From positions 62,001-126,000 of the forward strand of contig CAYRWR010000002.1 in the NCBI GenBank assembly GCA_964428015.1: a DNA stretch of 64,000 bases. Direction: 5' to 3'. Below the pieces are notes generated by a model. That model was not told where the DNA came from, did no database searches, and saw only the letters and a program-made list of their open reading frames with translations. Shown piece after piece: positions 16,127-25,459 of this stretch. Source of the DNA: CAYRWR01 sp964428015. Lineage in GTDB: Bacteria > Spirochaetota > Brevinematia > Brevinematales > CAYRWR01. Position numbers and translations under genes: made by a program. Numbering within the stretch: position 1 is the stretch's first letter; the number at the start of each line of letters is the position of its first letter.

Positions 16127-17224
16127 ATGACTAGACCAACAAATCAGCAAGTCAATGAAAAGATCAAAGCTGTAGCCCTGGTTTCAGGAGGTCTGGATTC
16201 CAGTCTGGCCGTCCGATTGATCCAGAATCAGGGTATTGAAGTCATTGCCCTTCATATAAACATCGGTTTTTCTCAAGCTGCTTTCAGAAAAATTGTTCCC
16301 GCACCAAAAAAACAAGTACTCCAATCCCACAATGGCATGGACACTCTGGAAAATTCAGGTATTGACATTGTACAGATAGAAGCGCAGGAAGCATTTCTCA
16401 GAGAAGTACTGCTTTCTCCTGAATACGGCTATGGCAAAGGGATCAACCCCTGCCTGGATTGTAAGATTTTTATGCAGAAGACAGCCTGGGAATACGCCCG
16501 GAATATTGGCGCGAAATTTTTAGTCACAGGTGAAGTTCTGGGACAGAGACCCATGAGTCAACACAGGGGAGCCCTGCAGAAAATTGAAAATGCTGCTGGT
16601 ACTTCAGGCCGGGTCTTGAGACCTCTCAGTGCACTCTGTCTGACACCCAGCATGGCTGAACAGGCACGCTGGGTTAATCGATCTGAATTATTAAACATAA
16701 AGGGGAGAAGTCGAAAAAGACAGATCACATTGGCGGCTTCTCTGGGAATAAAGTCTTTTGAAACACCGGCTGGGGGTTGTTTTCTTACTGAAAAACATTT
16801 TGCACACCTGTCACGGGATATTATTCTCCATCAAAAAAACACTGTCCATCCCAGAGATTTTAATCTGCTAAAGGCAGGTTACCACTTCAGAATAAACCCT
16901 GATTTGAAACTAATAGTCGGACGTAATCATTTTGAAAATGAATATTTCCGTTCAATGCTGCCCCATTTAACCGAGAATTACATAGGTCTAGAAGCCCCCG
17001 AGTTAGCCGGTCCGTTTAGCTTGATTTGTGGTTCCTGGGATACAGATAGTCTTACACTTGCAGGAAGGATTCACATAGGTTATATTAGAGACACTCAAAT
17101 CTGTAAACTGAATATAATCAGAAATTCAGGGGAGATATCAATTTCTCCCCTCTGGGATGCTATGCCCCGCACTGCAAGTAAAAAATATCTGCTATCAGAA
17201 GGTAATGATGGAAATACAGAATAA
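16127..17224 (+). CDS. PP-loop ATP-dependent tRNA thiolase-like protein
   Basis: The N-terminal half is a PP-loop ATPase (N-type pyrophosphatase fold): AVALVSGGLDSSLAVRLI has the SGGxDS loop that activates a base as adenylate. NPCLDCKIFMQKTAWEYA has a Cys-x-x-Cys pair, and GAKFLVTGEVLGQRPMSQ is also typical of thiouridylase relatives of MnmA and ThiI. A GGCFLTEKHFA block follows. The C-terminal third (DLKLIVGRNHFENEYF) resembles the NFACT-R/DUF814 RNA-binding module linked to this group in several phyla. Sulfur transfer to tRNA is thus likely but the modified position is unknown. It overlaps the next gene (radical SAM) by 17 bases, suggesting coupled expression. Confidence 0.75.
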   Translation: MTRPTNQQVNEKIKAVALVSGGLDSSLAVRLIQNQGIEVIALHINIGFSQAAFRKIVPAPKKQVLQSHNGMDTLENSGIDIVQIEAQEAFLREVLLSPEYGYGKGINPCLDCKIFMQKTAWEYARNIGAKFLVTGEVLGQRPMSQHRGALQKIENAAGTSGRVLRPLSALCLTPSMAEQARWVNRSELLNIKGRSRKRQITLAASLGIKSFETPAGGCFLTEKHFAHLSRDIILHQKNTVHPRDFNLLKAGYHFRINPDLKLIVGRNHFENEYFRSMLPHLTENYIGLEAPELAGPFSLICGSWDTDSLTLAGRIHIGYIRDTQICKLNIIRNSGEISISPLWDAMPRTASKKYLLSEGNDGNTE

Positions 17225-18137
17225 AATCAAACTGTGCGATGGATTTATTGAGAAATACAGTCAACACCGAACCGAATGCAGGATCTGTCCGCGCAACTGC
17301 GGTGTCGACCGTTCCCGTACTCTGGGAGAATGCCAGGAGCCATTTCTCCCCCGAATAGCCAGTGCCAATCTTCACAAAGGAGAAGAACCGCCCATTTCCG
17401 GCAGCAAGGGCAGCGGCACCATTTTCTTCACAGGGTGTAATCTGCACTGTGTATTCTGTCAGAATTTCCCTATCAGTCAGCACCATATGTCTAATCTGGA
17501 GTTGACTATTCCCCAGCTGGCTGCCAAGATGCTGGAGTTACAGACACGCGGCGCACATAATATCAATTTTGTAACCCCCAGCCACGTAGTTCTTTCCATG
17601 GTTATGGCTTTAAAAATTGCGTACGAACAGGGATTAAAGATTCCCCTGGTCTATAATACCTCAGGCTATGACCTACCAGCTGTAGTCACAGATCTGGAAG
17701 GTATCATCGACATCTGGCTTCCTGATGCCAAGTACGCTGATGATGCAATAGCCAGACAATTCTCTGATGCCCCCGGATATGTTGCCATCAATCGTAAAAA
17801 TCTCATAGAAATGTACCGGCAAAAAGGGACCAGGTTAGATCTGGACGATCAGGGTATCCTGCAGGAAGGTCTTATCATTCGTCATCTGTTGTTACCCGGA
17901 CAGCTGGAAAATTCAAAAAAAGTACTGGAATGGATAAGTGATTCTTTAAATCCCAACATTCATCTGTCCATTATGTCTCAATACTTTCCTGCATATAAAA
18001 CAGCCACTGAAAATACATACAGCTCTCTGAATAGAAAAATTGAAATACAGGAATACGAAGATTTATTAGATTATGCGGAAAGTCTGGGGCTTACCCAGGG
18101 TTGGTGGCAGGATCCGGACTTAAATGGCGGCGCCTGA
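17208..18137 (+). CDS. Radical SAM protein, PflX/COG1313 type
   Basis: The signature GCNLHCVFCQNFPIS contains the CxxxCxxC that binds the 4Fe-4S cluster used to cleave SAM. Ahead of it stands an extra Cys group, ECRICPRNCGVDRSRTLGEC, characteristic of the PflX-like branch related to pyruvate-formate-lyase-activating enzyme. HKGEEPPISGSKGSGTIFF follows and is the most conserved block of that branch. Substrate is unknown for the family. Two ATGs are adjacent (17205, 17208); AGAAGG is better spaced for the second. The start lies within the preceding PP-loop gene, and the 3' end overlaps the convergent GGDEF gene by 18 bases. About 309 residues. Confidence 0.85.
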   Translation: MEIQNKIKLCDGFIEKYSQHRTECRICPRNCGVDRSRTLGECQEPFLPRIASANLHKGEEPPISGSKGSGTIFFTGCNLHCVFCQNFPISQHHMSNLELTIPQLAAKMLELQTRGAHNINFVTPSHVVLSMVMALKIAYEQGLKIPLVYNTSGYDLPAVVTDLEGIIDIWLPDAKYADDAIARQFSDAPGYVAINRKNLIEMYRQKGTRLDLDDQGILQEGLIIRHLLLPGQLENSKKVLEWISDSLNPNIHLSIMSQYFPAYKTATENTYSSLNRKIEIQEYEDLLDYAESLGLTQGWWQDPDLNGGA

Positions 18138-19253
18138 AGATTTAGCTTTTTTACTTTTATAGATAGTGATACAGTTTTTTCCGGCATCTTTGGATAAATA
18201 CAGAGCTTCATCTGCATGATTAAACAAGTCGTACTGTTCTTCGCCTTCCCGGGTATCTTTGGGGAATTCAGATATACCCATGGAGAGGGTAAATTTAAGC
18301 TTCTTACCGTCTTTGGCTACCAAATGACTCTTGAGTACAAAATCAGCCAATCTCTCACAGACGTTGTAGGCATCTTCGGCTGAAGTGTTAGGTAATACAA
18401 TCACAAACTCATCCCCGCCGTAGCGTGCAGGTATATCCACTTCTTTTCGAACAGTCTTTAATATTGCTTCAGCCAGTATTTTAAGCGCTTTGTCTCCGGT
18501 ACTGTGTCCATATCCATCATTAATCAGTTTAAAATCATCGATATCAAATATCACCAGCGAGAAGATACGGCCATAGCGTTTGCTGCGCTCAATTTCTTCA
18601 ATTAGTTCCCGTCTGAAATAATGCCGGTTATACAAACCGGTCAGGCTGTCATGGATAGCCCAGTTCAGGAATTTTCCATTTTCCATAATTGCTGCTGCGA
18701 AATTAGCGATCATCACAATGATCTCAACATCTTCCGGAGTAAAATGATCCCTGCCGGCCACATTGGCGATTTCCAATACAGCTACTACTTCATTATCCAC
18801 CTGTACCGGCATAGCAATAACTGAGGCAATATCCATATTAATAGCTTCAGAAATAACCGGCTGCTTATATACAGAATTTTTTAGATCATCCACCAGTATT
18901 GAGATTCCTTTAATATAGGATTCCCCTACTATTCCTTCTCCGGGACGGATATATACATCTTTCAGTTTTTCACCGTAATTTTCCAGAATAATCTTGTTAT
19001 TCTCATAAAGATAAGTATCCTGATATTTCAAAACATTGGCTTCCTGATCATATTCCAAGAGGGACCCCATCGAAGCCTCAATGGATTCAATTGCGAAACG
19101 GACTATCATAGTTTTAAGAATATCAGTCTCATTTAAGGCCAAAATTCTTAAAAATTCCGATAACTCTTTCATAATCTTAAGAGCGCGGTCTTTTTTGACA
19201 AATTTAGTCTTATAATTGGGTTTGGAAACTGGTTTTTGGCTCTTACCTGCCAT
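18120..19253 (-). CDS. GAF-GGDEF diguanylate cyclase
   Basis: The protein likely makes c-di-GMP from two GTP in response to a ligand or redox cue sensed by its GAF domain. A basic N-terminus (about 30 residues) is followed by a GAF domain (about 35-190: ILKTMIVRFAIESIEASMGS, IRPGEGIVGESYIKG, VIAMPVQVDNEVVAVLEIAN). A GGDEF domain with HDSLTGLYNRHYFRRELIEE and ARYGGDEFVIVLPNT is then seen. The active GGDEF motif is intact. The inhibitory I-site position reads KEVD instead of RxxD, so product inhibition may be weak. No transmembrane helix is present. It is convergent with and overlaps the radical SAM gene. It lies 32 bases after dxs on the same strand. Confidence 0.92.
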   Translation of the reverse strand: MAGKSQKPVSKPNYKTKFVKKDRALKIMKELSEFLRILALNETDILKTMIVRFAIESIEASMGSLLEYDQEANVLKYQDTYLYENNKIILENYGEKLKDVYIRPGEGIVGESYIKGISILVDDLKNSVYKQPVISEAINMDIASVIAMPVQVDNEVVAVLEIANVAGRDHFTPEDVEIIVMIANFAAAIMENGKFLNWAIHDSLTGLYNRHYFRRELIEEIERSKRYGRIFSLVIFDIDDFKLINDGYGHSTGDKALKILAEAILKTVRKEVDIPARYGGDEFVIVLPNTSAEDAYNVCERLADFVLKSHLVAKDGKKLKFTLSMGISEFPKDTREGEEQYDLFNHADEALYLSKDAGKNCITIYKSKKAKSSGAAI

Positions 19254-19285
19254 ATAACCTCAAATCCTGTCCAGCAGGAATAAAT

Positions 19286-21172
19286 TTATATATTAAGGGA
19301 GTTTTTAATTCTAAAGCTTATTTTCTTTGCTGTCAACCCATAATTTGATAATAAACCTTCCCGTGTATCTATACCAGGAAAAATATCCGGAATGGTAATG
19401 GCAGCAACGTATTTTCGGGGATTCCTCGTTTTGATCTCATTTTCAAGAAATTGGGCAATTCCTCCGGAATAGACACCTTCTTCCAGAATGAATACTGGCC
19501 TATCATCCCCGCTTAAATACTCTAATTCTTTACTATTTATCGGCTTTGCAAATCTTAAGTTAAGGATTTCCAGGCTTATTTCATCCTTTTCCAGGAGATG
19601 ACGACAATTCACAGCTTCCTGAAGCAGGGTCCCGGTGGATACCAGTATAGCGGAACTTCCCTCAGCTACGATTACTCCCCTCCCGGTTTTTATAGATTCT
19701 GTTTTTATATTAAATTCAGGTATTTCCAATACTATATCTTTAGGATACCTTATAGCCACAGGACCCGTACATTGATGAAGGGCGTATTCCAGCATCATTT
19801 CAAATTCTGTTCCACAAGCCGGTAATAATATAGTGAAACCGGGAATCAAACGAAGAAAAGAGATGTCAAAGACTCCCTGGTGCGTAGGTCCGTCATTTGG
19901 CACCAGCCCTGATCGGTCCAGGCAGAATACTATGTGCTTCTCACTTATTCCGACATCATGTACCAGCATATCGAAAGCTCTTTGCAGAAAAGTGGAATAA
20001 ATGGCTACCACGGGTTTAAATCCTTTCAGTGCTAATCCCAGGGCAAAATCAACAGCATGCTGTTCGGCAATACCCACATCCATAAACCGAGCCGGGAATT
20101 TCTCGGCAAAGTCATGCAGACCTGTACCAGTAGTCATGGCAGCTGTGATGGCATAAACTGAGGAATCCTTTTCAGCTTGACGGCACATCAGTTCACCAAA
20201 TAATTGAGAATAGGACACCCCAGATTTACAAACAGGTATGCTGTCATCATCAGAAATGGATATTCCGGATATGCCATGAAAGGAACAGGGATCAATTTCT
20301 GCCTCTTCATGGCCTTTCCCCTTTCTGGTAAACACATGCAGTAGCAAAGGATGCTCATGCTGTTTTACCAGTTCAAACAGACTGGTTAGTTCTTCTATGT
20401 TATGACCGTCGGATGGGCCATAATAATCCAGACCTATATCATGAAAAAAGCGGCCCGGGAAAAATGTATCTTTGATAGACTCTTTTACATTATATAATGC
20501 CTTTTTGAGGGGGCCGCCCAGGCCGGGAATGGCACCCACCATTGATTCCAGACGCTTTTTGAACCGAATATAAGCCTCGGATGTACGCATCTGGTTGAGA
20601 TAATTATTCATCCCCCCTACATTCTCTGAAATACTCATCCCGTTATCATTCAGGATAATAAGGACAGGTAATTTATGGTGAGCAATATTATTTAAAGCCT
20701 CATAAACAATTCCGGCAGTAAAAGCTCCATCTCCAATCAAAGCAATAGTAGCAGATTTGTCTCCCTTTAACCTTTTAGCCTGTGCAATCCCGGCAGCAAT
20801 AGATAATGAAGTAGAACTGTGCCCCGCATGTATGGTATCATGTTCACTTTCCGAAGGATGAGGGAAACCGCTCAATCCCCCTTTGAGCCTTAATTTCTTA
20901 AAGCCTGATTGACGGCCGGTAAGCATCTTGTGAACATAACTCTGATGGCCGACATCCCAAATGAGATTATCCTTAGTGGTGTCAAACACTCGATGTAATG
21001 CCACAGTTAATTCCACCACTCCCAAATTGGATGACAGATGCCCGCCAGTACGTGTGACATTTTCTATAAGGAAACTTCGAATCTCCTGGCATAGCTCATC
21101 CAGACGGGATACTTCCAGGGCTTTAAGCTCAGCCGGACTTTGAATAGCCGAGAGCAGATTATATTCAGACAA
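19286..21172 (-). CDS. dxs: 1-deoxy-D-xylulose-5-phosphate synthase
   Basis: DXS condenses pyruvate and glyceraldehyde 3-phosphate with thiamine diphosphate, the first step of the MEP isoprenoid pathway. The 628 residues fit the family. Seen in order: LIWDVGHQSYVHKMLTGR (His of the active site), SLSIAAGIAQAKRLKGD, the ThDP/Mg motif IGDGAFTAGIVYEALNN, LNDNGMSIS, the transketolase middle domain with DVGIAEQHAVDFALGLALKG (catalytic Glu) and SGLVPNDGPTHQGVFDISFL. The C-terminal domain then follows. It lies 17 bases downstream of the FlgH-like gene and may share its transcript. Two further MEP genes, ispD and ispE, are in this window at other sites. Confidence 0.97.
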   Translation of the reverse strand: MSEYNLLSAIQSPAELKALEVSRLDELCQEIRSFLIENVTRTGGHLSSNLGVVELTVALHRVFDTTKDNLIWDVGHQSYVHKMLTGRQSGFKKLRLKGGLSGFPHPSESEHDTIHAGHSSTSLSIAAGIAQAKRLKGDKSATIALIGDGAFTAGIVYEALNNIAHHKLPVLIILNDNGMSISENVGGMNNYLNQMRTSEAYIRFKKRLESMVGAIPGLGGPLKKALYNVKESIKDTFFPGRFFHDIGLDYYGPSDGHNIEELTSLFELVKQHEHPLLLHVFTRKGKGHEEAEIDPCSFHGISGISISDDDSIPVCKSGVSYSQLFGELMCRQAEKDSSVYAITAAMTTGTGLHDFAEKFPARFMDVGIAEQHAVDFALGLALKGFKPVVAIYSTFLQRAFDMLVHDVGISEKHIVFCLDRSGLVPNDGPTHQGVFDISFLRLIPGFTILLPACGTEFEMMLEYALHQCTGPVAIRYPKDIVLEIPEFNIKTESIKTGRGVIVAEGSSAILVSTGTLLQEAVNCRHLLEKDEISLEILNLRFAKPINSKELEYLSGDDRPVFILEEGVYSGGIAQFLENEIKTRNPRKYVAAITIPDIFPGIDTREGLLSNYGLTAKKISFRIKNSLNI

Positions 21173-21189
21173 TACCCTTACTCCTGTGA

Positions 21190-21903
21190 TTAATAAAACA
21201 AATTTTTGATCATGGCATTAATGTAAAACAGCACCATCTCTTTCTTTTTTTGATCCTGAATGCCTTTGAATTTTAATGACAGGGAAGATTCATTGGTTAA
21301 ATAACTTGTATTAGTTATACCGTTTTGGAAAACTCTGTTTGTCTGAATCTGGGCATAATTAGTCTCAAATATCAGGTCGTTCATATTCAAGACTGATTTA
21401 TCTTCCTCGACCCGGCTGTTCATTTCAAACCGGAGATTGTATAGGTCATGAGAATACAGACTTTTATCAGATTTTATGCGGTACAGATCACTTTCTCCCT
21501 TTAGTATCATTTCCATAACCTCCCCATTGATAAGGGTGGAAGAGCGTCCTTCGACGTAGACTTGCTGGTTGGTAATGGCGGCAATCTTTACTGAGATATA
21601 AAAATCCTGCATTTGTTTCAGGCTTAAGGATCTTTGAGATGCTGTATTGTCATTCTGAGTCAAAGAACTAAGAGGCAGAAAACCCCAGGCTTCCCCTGTC
21701 ATAGTCTTACCGGCCAGATTCTGATTTTCACTGGATTTCAGTTTACGTTCAAAAGTCTGGATCCTTTTTTCCAGAAAATGTACTCTCAGTATATCCCCGA
21801 CGTGGATAGCGTTATCAAAAAAGGTGGTCTGATCCCAGATGGAGACAGACTGTAAAATTAGGATAAAAATGAAACCTGCTACAATGACAAAAGCTTTTTT
21901 CAT
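21190..21903 (-). CDS. FlgH-like (flagellar L-ring-like) exported protein
   Basis: A 237-residue protein with an N-terminal signal or membrane anchor (KAFVIVAGFIFILILQSVSI) and no lipobox Cys. Right after it, SIWDQTTFFDNAIHVGDILRV follows the FlgH pattern of S-L-W then V-G-D-I-x-x-V. Later blocks also follow FlgH: ITNQQVYVEGRSSTLINGEV (compare the N-G-x-L-x-I-E-G-x-R and V-N-G-E elements) and LKGESDLYRIKSDKSLYSHD. I infer a distant FlgH homologue. Usual spirochaete periplasmic flagella need no L-ring, so it may serve another outer-membrane or secretion ring. It overlaps the moxR stop by four bases and precedes dxs. Confidence 0.45.
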   Translation of the reverse strand: MKKAFVIVAGFIFILILQSVSIWDQTTFFDNAIHVGDILRVHFLEKRIQTFERKLKSSENQNLAGKTMTGEAWGFLPLSSLTQNDNTASQRSLSLKQMQDFYISVKIAAITNQQVYVEGRSSTLINGEVMEMILKGESDLYRIKSDKSLYSHDLYNLRFEMNSRVEEDKSVLNMNDLIFETNYAQIQTNRVFQNGITNTSYLTNESSLSLKFKGIQDQKKKEMVLFYINAMIKNLFY

Positions 21904-22862
21904 ATAGTCGCCTCTATCCTGGATTTTAATTCTGTTAAAAGAGTAGTAACCGTTATGTTTTCGGAACGGGCCCGGTAATTTAAAATAAGTCTGTGGCGAA
22001 GACAGGGGATAAGAACTGCGTCAATATCATCTTTGTCCACCATGGACTTTCCCTGTAAAAAGGCATGAGCCCGGCCGGCTCTCACCAGCATCTGAGAAGC
22101 ACGGGGACCGGCACCCCATTCCAGATATTCACTCATCATACCAGGATTGGCAGGATCTGGCCGGGTGGCCCGCACCAGAGATACCACATAATTCTTGACG
22201 GCCTCTGATACATGCAGTTCAGAGACCAGCTGAATCCATGCTTTCAGGTCTTTAGCTGTCATGACCGGTTTGATGGTGGACAGATCTTTAGGATCGGCAT
22301 CGATGATATCAATTTCCTGTTCTTTGTCAGGATACACAACCTCTATGAAAAGAAGAAATCTGTCTAATTGCGCTTCAGGCAAAGGATAGGTCCCCTCATA
22401 TTCTATGGGATTCTGAGTGGCCAGTACAAAGAAGGGATCAGGTAACGGATAAGTTTTACCCATAATACTGACTTCAGATTCCTGCATGGCCTGAAGTAAA
22501 GCAGATTGAGTCTTAGGCGGAGTCCGGTTGATTTCATCCGCTAAAACAATATGGGAGAATACCGGCCCCTCAATAAATTTAAACTCACGTATCCCACCTT
22601 TGCCTTCATAGAGAACTTCAGTTCCAGTAATATCAGATGGAACCATGTCCGGGGTGAACTGGATTCTGTTGAAGGATAAATCCATAGTACGAGAAAGACT
22701 ATGTACTAAGAGAGTTTTTGCCAGACCGGGGACACCTTCCAGGATGGCATGTCCTCCAGATAGGAGACACATCAGAAGAAGATCTGTGACCTCATCCTGA
22801 CCAATTATGACTTTGGCCAGTTCTTTTTTTAAAGACTGGTAGATCGCATTCCATTCCTTCAA
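21900..22862 (-). CDS. MoxR-family AAA+ ATPase
   Basis: MoxR ATPases act as chaperones that mature or activate partner proteins, commonly with VWA-domain proteins. Motifs are IIGQDEVTDLLLMCLLSGGH, Walker A LEGVPGLAKTLLVHSL, IQFTPDMVPSDITG, Walker B HIVLADEINRTPPKTQSALL, sensor 1 FVLATQNPIEYEGTYPLPEA with QLDRF, and a lid domain with EWGAGPRASQ. An upstream ATG at 22904 is in frame but has no SD. AAAGGAG seven bases before a TTG at 22862 gives the standard N-terminus (320 residues), so I use it. The usual DUF58/VWA genes do not follow; instead a FlgH-like gene overlaps by four bases. Confidence 0.9.
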   Translation of the reverse strand: MKEWNAIYQSLKKELAKVIIGQDEVTDLLLMCLLSGGHAILEGVPGLAKTLLVHSLSRTMDLSFNRIQFTPDMVPSDITGTEVLYEGKGGIREFKFIEGPVFSHIVLADEINRTPPKTQSALLQAMQESEVSIMGKTYPLPDPFFVLATQNPIEYEGTYPLPEAQLDRFLLFIEVVYPDKEQEIDIIDADPKDLSTIKPVMTAKDLKAWIQLVSELHVSEAVKNYVVSLVRATRPDPANPGMMSEYLEWGAGPRASQMLVRAGRAHAFLQGKSMVDKDDIDAVLIPCLRHRLILNYRARSENITVTTLLTELKSRIEATI

Positions 22863-22972
22863 AAAGTACTCCTTTGGCTCCGGCAAGTAAGCCAATAATA
22901 CCATATTGTAATGTATCTGACCGGAAAATCAAGGTTTGAGTTAGATGTATGCCGGCTTTGTGATAATTGAAT

Positions 22973-22997
22973 AAGGCCCTGCGGTAAACAGGGCCTT
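22973..22997 (-). terminator. Likely terminator after ftsH
   Basis: AAGGCCCTG and CAGGGCCTT (9-bp perfect stem, 7-base loop) lie just past the ftsH stop at 23003. The following bases on the minus strand (ATTCAATT) are only partly T-rich, so efficiency is uncertain. The mirrored orientation has TTTT after the stem. Confidence 0.6.
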
Positions 22998-23002
22998 TTG
23001 GA

Positions 23003-24919
23003 TTATGCTTTTGCAGTTTGCCGGGCTTTGGCTGGTTTACTTAGCCCATCCATGATGGGAAAGCGATCCTTGACTACTTTTCCCAGGATATCTGTCATAT
23101 CATCTGCATCCAGAGTTTCTTTTTCCAGAAGTACTTTGATCAGTTTATCCAGCTTCAGACTATATTTTTTAAGGAGCTTCATAGCTTCTGCATAGGCTTC
23201 AGAGATAATATTGCTCACTTCCTGGTCTATGGTCTCATGAATTCTTTCACTGAAATTCTTTCTACTCAGCATATCCTTGCCCAGGAATACAGGACCTTCG
23301 TTTTCACCATATTTTACGGGTCCCAGCTTTTCACTCATACCCCATTCGCAAACCATAGCAGTGGCCAGCTTGGTAGCACGTTCGATATCGTTTGATGCTC
23401 CAGAGCTTATCCATCCTTTTCCAAATTTGAGCTCTTCCGCAGCTCGACCGCCTAAGAGTACTATCATATCCTGATGGAGCCGTTCCTTGAACAGGTGACT
23501 GCGTTCGTCCTGTGGCAGGGGCATGGTATACCCTCCGGCCCATCCGCGGGGGATAATAGTCACTTTGTGCACAGGGTCTGCCAGGGGTAGAAAATGTGAT
23601 AGGATCGCGTGGCCGCCTTCATGGTAAGCTGTGACCATTTTATCTTCTTCCAGAATTACTTTGGAGCGGCGTTCCGGTCCCATCTGGACCTTTTCACGGG
23701 CAAATTCCATATCACTCATATTGACAGTTTTCCGGTTTTCACGTCCGGCTCGCAGGGCTGCTTCATTTACCAGATTCTGCAGATCTGCTCCGGTTAGACC
23801 GGGAGTAGCTCGGGCAATAGTCTCTAATTTAATATCTTTATCCAGAGGGATTTTTCGGGTGTGTACCTGGAGTATTTTTTCACGTGCACTGACATCAGGT
23901 TTATCTACTACAATAGAGCGGTCAAATCTACCCGGGCGTAACAGCGCTGGGTCCAGGATATCGGGACGGTTGGTAGCCGCCACTACAATCAATCCTTCAG
24001 AAGAATCAAAGCCATCCATTTCCACCAGAATCTGGTTTAGTGTCTGTTCTCTCTCATCATGTGAACCGCCTAGGCCTGTACCACGACTGCGGCCTACCGC
24101 GTCCAGCTCATCCACAAAGATGATACAGGGAGAGTTTTTACGGCCCTGGGCAAAAAGGTCTCTTACCCGGGAGGCACCTACCCCTACAAACATCTCTACA
24201 AATTCAGAACCACTTACACTAAAGAATGGCACATTGGCTTCTCCGGCCACGGCTTTGGCCAGAAGAGTTTTACCTGTACCGGGAGATCCCATTAACAGCA
24301 CACCTTTGGGAATTTTAGCGCCCAAAGCGGTGAATTTCTGGGGGTTTTTTAAAAATTCCACGATTTCTGCCAGGTCCTGCTTGGCTTCTTCACAACCCGC
24401 AACATCATCAAAATTTACTTTACGGTTCAGGTCTTTATGCAGACGTGCCCGGCTTTTACCGAAGGTCATACCGCGACTAGGGTCTCCACCCTGTCCTCCA
24501 CGCGCCATGATCAGGTAAACTACAAAGATACCCAGGGGAATCAGCAGTAACAGCCACATGAGTCCCATGCCGCCTTCCCGGGGTTCCTGTCCCACGATCT
24601 CAATTTTATTACTCATTAATAAGGGGAGTAACTCCTGATCCTGCATAGGCAGTATGGTACTGAAATTGGGTGACATCTTGGGGGCTTTTAAATAAGCTCC
24701 CTGGATTTTCTGTCCCGCTATAACTACGCTTTTTACATTATTAGTACGTATTTCCTGTAAAAACTGACTGTAAGAAATTGGGTCTTCACGATTATTGAAC
24801 AGATTGAGAGCCACATAAACACCCAATAGAACCAGGAGAAGAACGATGAAATAAATCCCCTGTTTCTGGTTTCCAAATGGATTTTTCTGAGGGGATTTTT
24901 TGTAATTATTCGGCGCCAT
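23003..24919 (-). CDS. ftsH: ATP-dependent zinc metalloprotease FtsH
   Basis: FtsH is a membrane-anchored AAA+ protease that degrades misfolded membrane proteins and regulatory substrates. Features in order are a transmembrane helix near residues 24-42 (YFIVLLLVLLGVYVALNLF), a short periplasmic domain, and a second helix near 118-139 (LMWLLLLIPLGIFVVYLIMA). The AAA domain has Walker A GSPGTGKTLLAKAVAG, Walker B IIFVDELDAVG and the second region of homology TNRPDILDPALLRPGRFD. The zinc motif HEGGH is in VTAYHEGGHAIL. The 638 residues are typical. It follows hpt by 9 bases at the end of the tilS-hpt-ftsH run found in many bacteria. Confidence 0.98.
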   Translation of the reverse strand: MAPNNYKKSPQKNPFGNQKQGIYFIVLLLVLLGVYVALNLFNNREDPISYSQFLQEIRTNNVKSVVIAGQKIQGAYLKAPKMSPNFSTILPMQDQELLPLLMSNKIEIVGQEPREGGMGLMWLLLLIPLGIFVVYLIMARGGQGGDPSRGMTFGKSRARLHKDLNRKVNFDDVAGCEEAKQDLAEIVEFLKNPQKFTALGAKIPKGVLLMGSPGTGKTLLAKAVAGEANVPFFSVSGSEFVEMFVGVGASRVRDLFAQGRKNSPCIIFVDELDAVGRSRGTGLGGSHDEREQTLNQILVEMDGFDSSEGLIVVAATNRPDILDPALLRPGRFDRSIVVDKPDVSAREKILQVHTRKIPLDKDIKLETIARATPGLTGADLQNLVNEAALRAGRENRKTVNMSDMEFAREKVQMGPERRSKVILEEDKMVTAYHEGGHAILSHFLPLADPVHKVTIIPRGWAGGYTMPLPQDERSHLFKERLHQDMIVLLGGRAAEELKFGKGWISSGASNDIERATKLATAMVCEWGMSEKLGPVKYGENEGPVFLGKDMLSRKNFSERIHETIDQEVSNIISEAYAEAMKLLKKYSLKLDKLIKVLLEKETLDADDMTDILGKVVKDRFPIMDGLSKPAKARQTAKA

Positions 24920-24928
24920 TTTTTCTCC

Positions 24929-25459
24929 TTAATCTGCAGTCTTTATATCCAGCAGCCCTATATAGGGTAAATTTCTATATTTTTGTTGGTAATCCAGACC
25001 ATATCCTACTACAAAATGATCTTCAATATCATAACCTATGTAATCAGCCTTTAGGTCTACAGCTCTACGTGCCTGTTTATTGAGAAGCACACATACCCTC
25101 ATAGCTGAAGGATGATGCATCTCTTTAATATAACGATTTACCGTCTCCAGCGTCAAACCTGTGTCCAGTATATCTTCCACCAGAAGAACTTTTTTTCCGG
25201 CAATATTTGTGGATAGATCGTGGGTAATTCTGACTTCACCGGTAGTAGTCGTACCCTGATAACTCTCCGTAGCAATAAAATCCAGTGAAATATGATTGCT
25301 GCTTAAAGCCCGTATCAGGTCTGAAAAAAAAATCACTGAACCTTTGAGATTAGCAATAATGACCGCTTCCTCTAGTCCCAGAAATCGATCTATCTCAACA
25401 GCCAGTTCCCGTATTCTATTCTGAATATTTTCAGCGGAAATATAGGGTGTGACTTTCAA
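24929..25459 (-). CDS. hpt: Hypoxanthine-guanine phosphoribosyltransferase
   Basis: This purine-salvage enzyme joins hypoxanthine or guanine to PRPP. The 176 residues show the PRPP-binding loop KKVLLVEDILDTGLTLETV, the flexible-loop region IATESYQGTTTTGEVRI and C-terminal DYIGYDIEDHFVVGYGLDY, in which the base is stacked. It overlaps the tilS stop by four bases (ATGA) and precedes ftsH. The same tilS-hpt-ftsH gene order occurs in Bacillus, supporting the assignment. Confidence 0.95.
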   Translation of the reverse strand: MKVTPYISAENIQNRIRELAVEIDRFLGLEEAVIIANLKGSVIFFSDLIRALSSNHISLDFIATESYQGTTTTGEVRITHDLSTNIAGKKVLLVEDILDTGLTLETVNRYIKEMHHPSAMRVCVLLNKQARRAVDLKADYIGYDIEDHFVVGYGLDYQQKYRNLPYIGLLDIKTAD

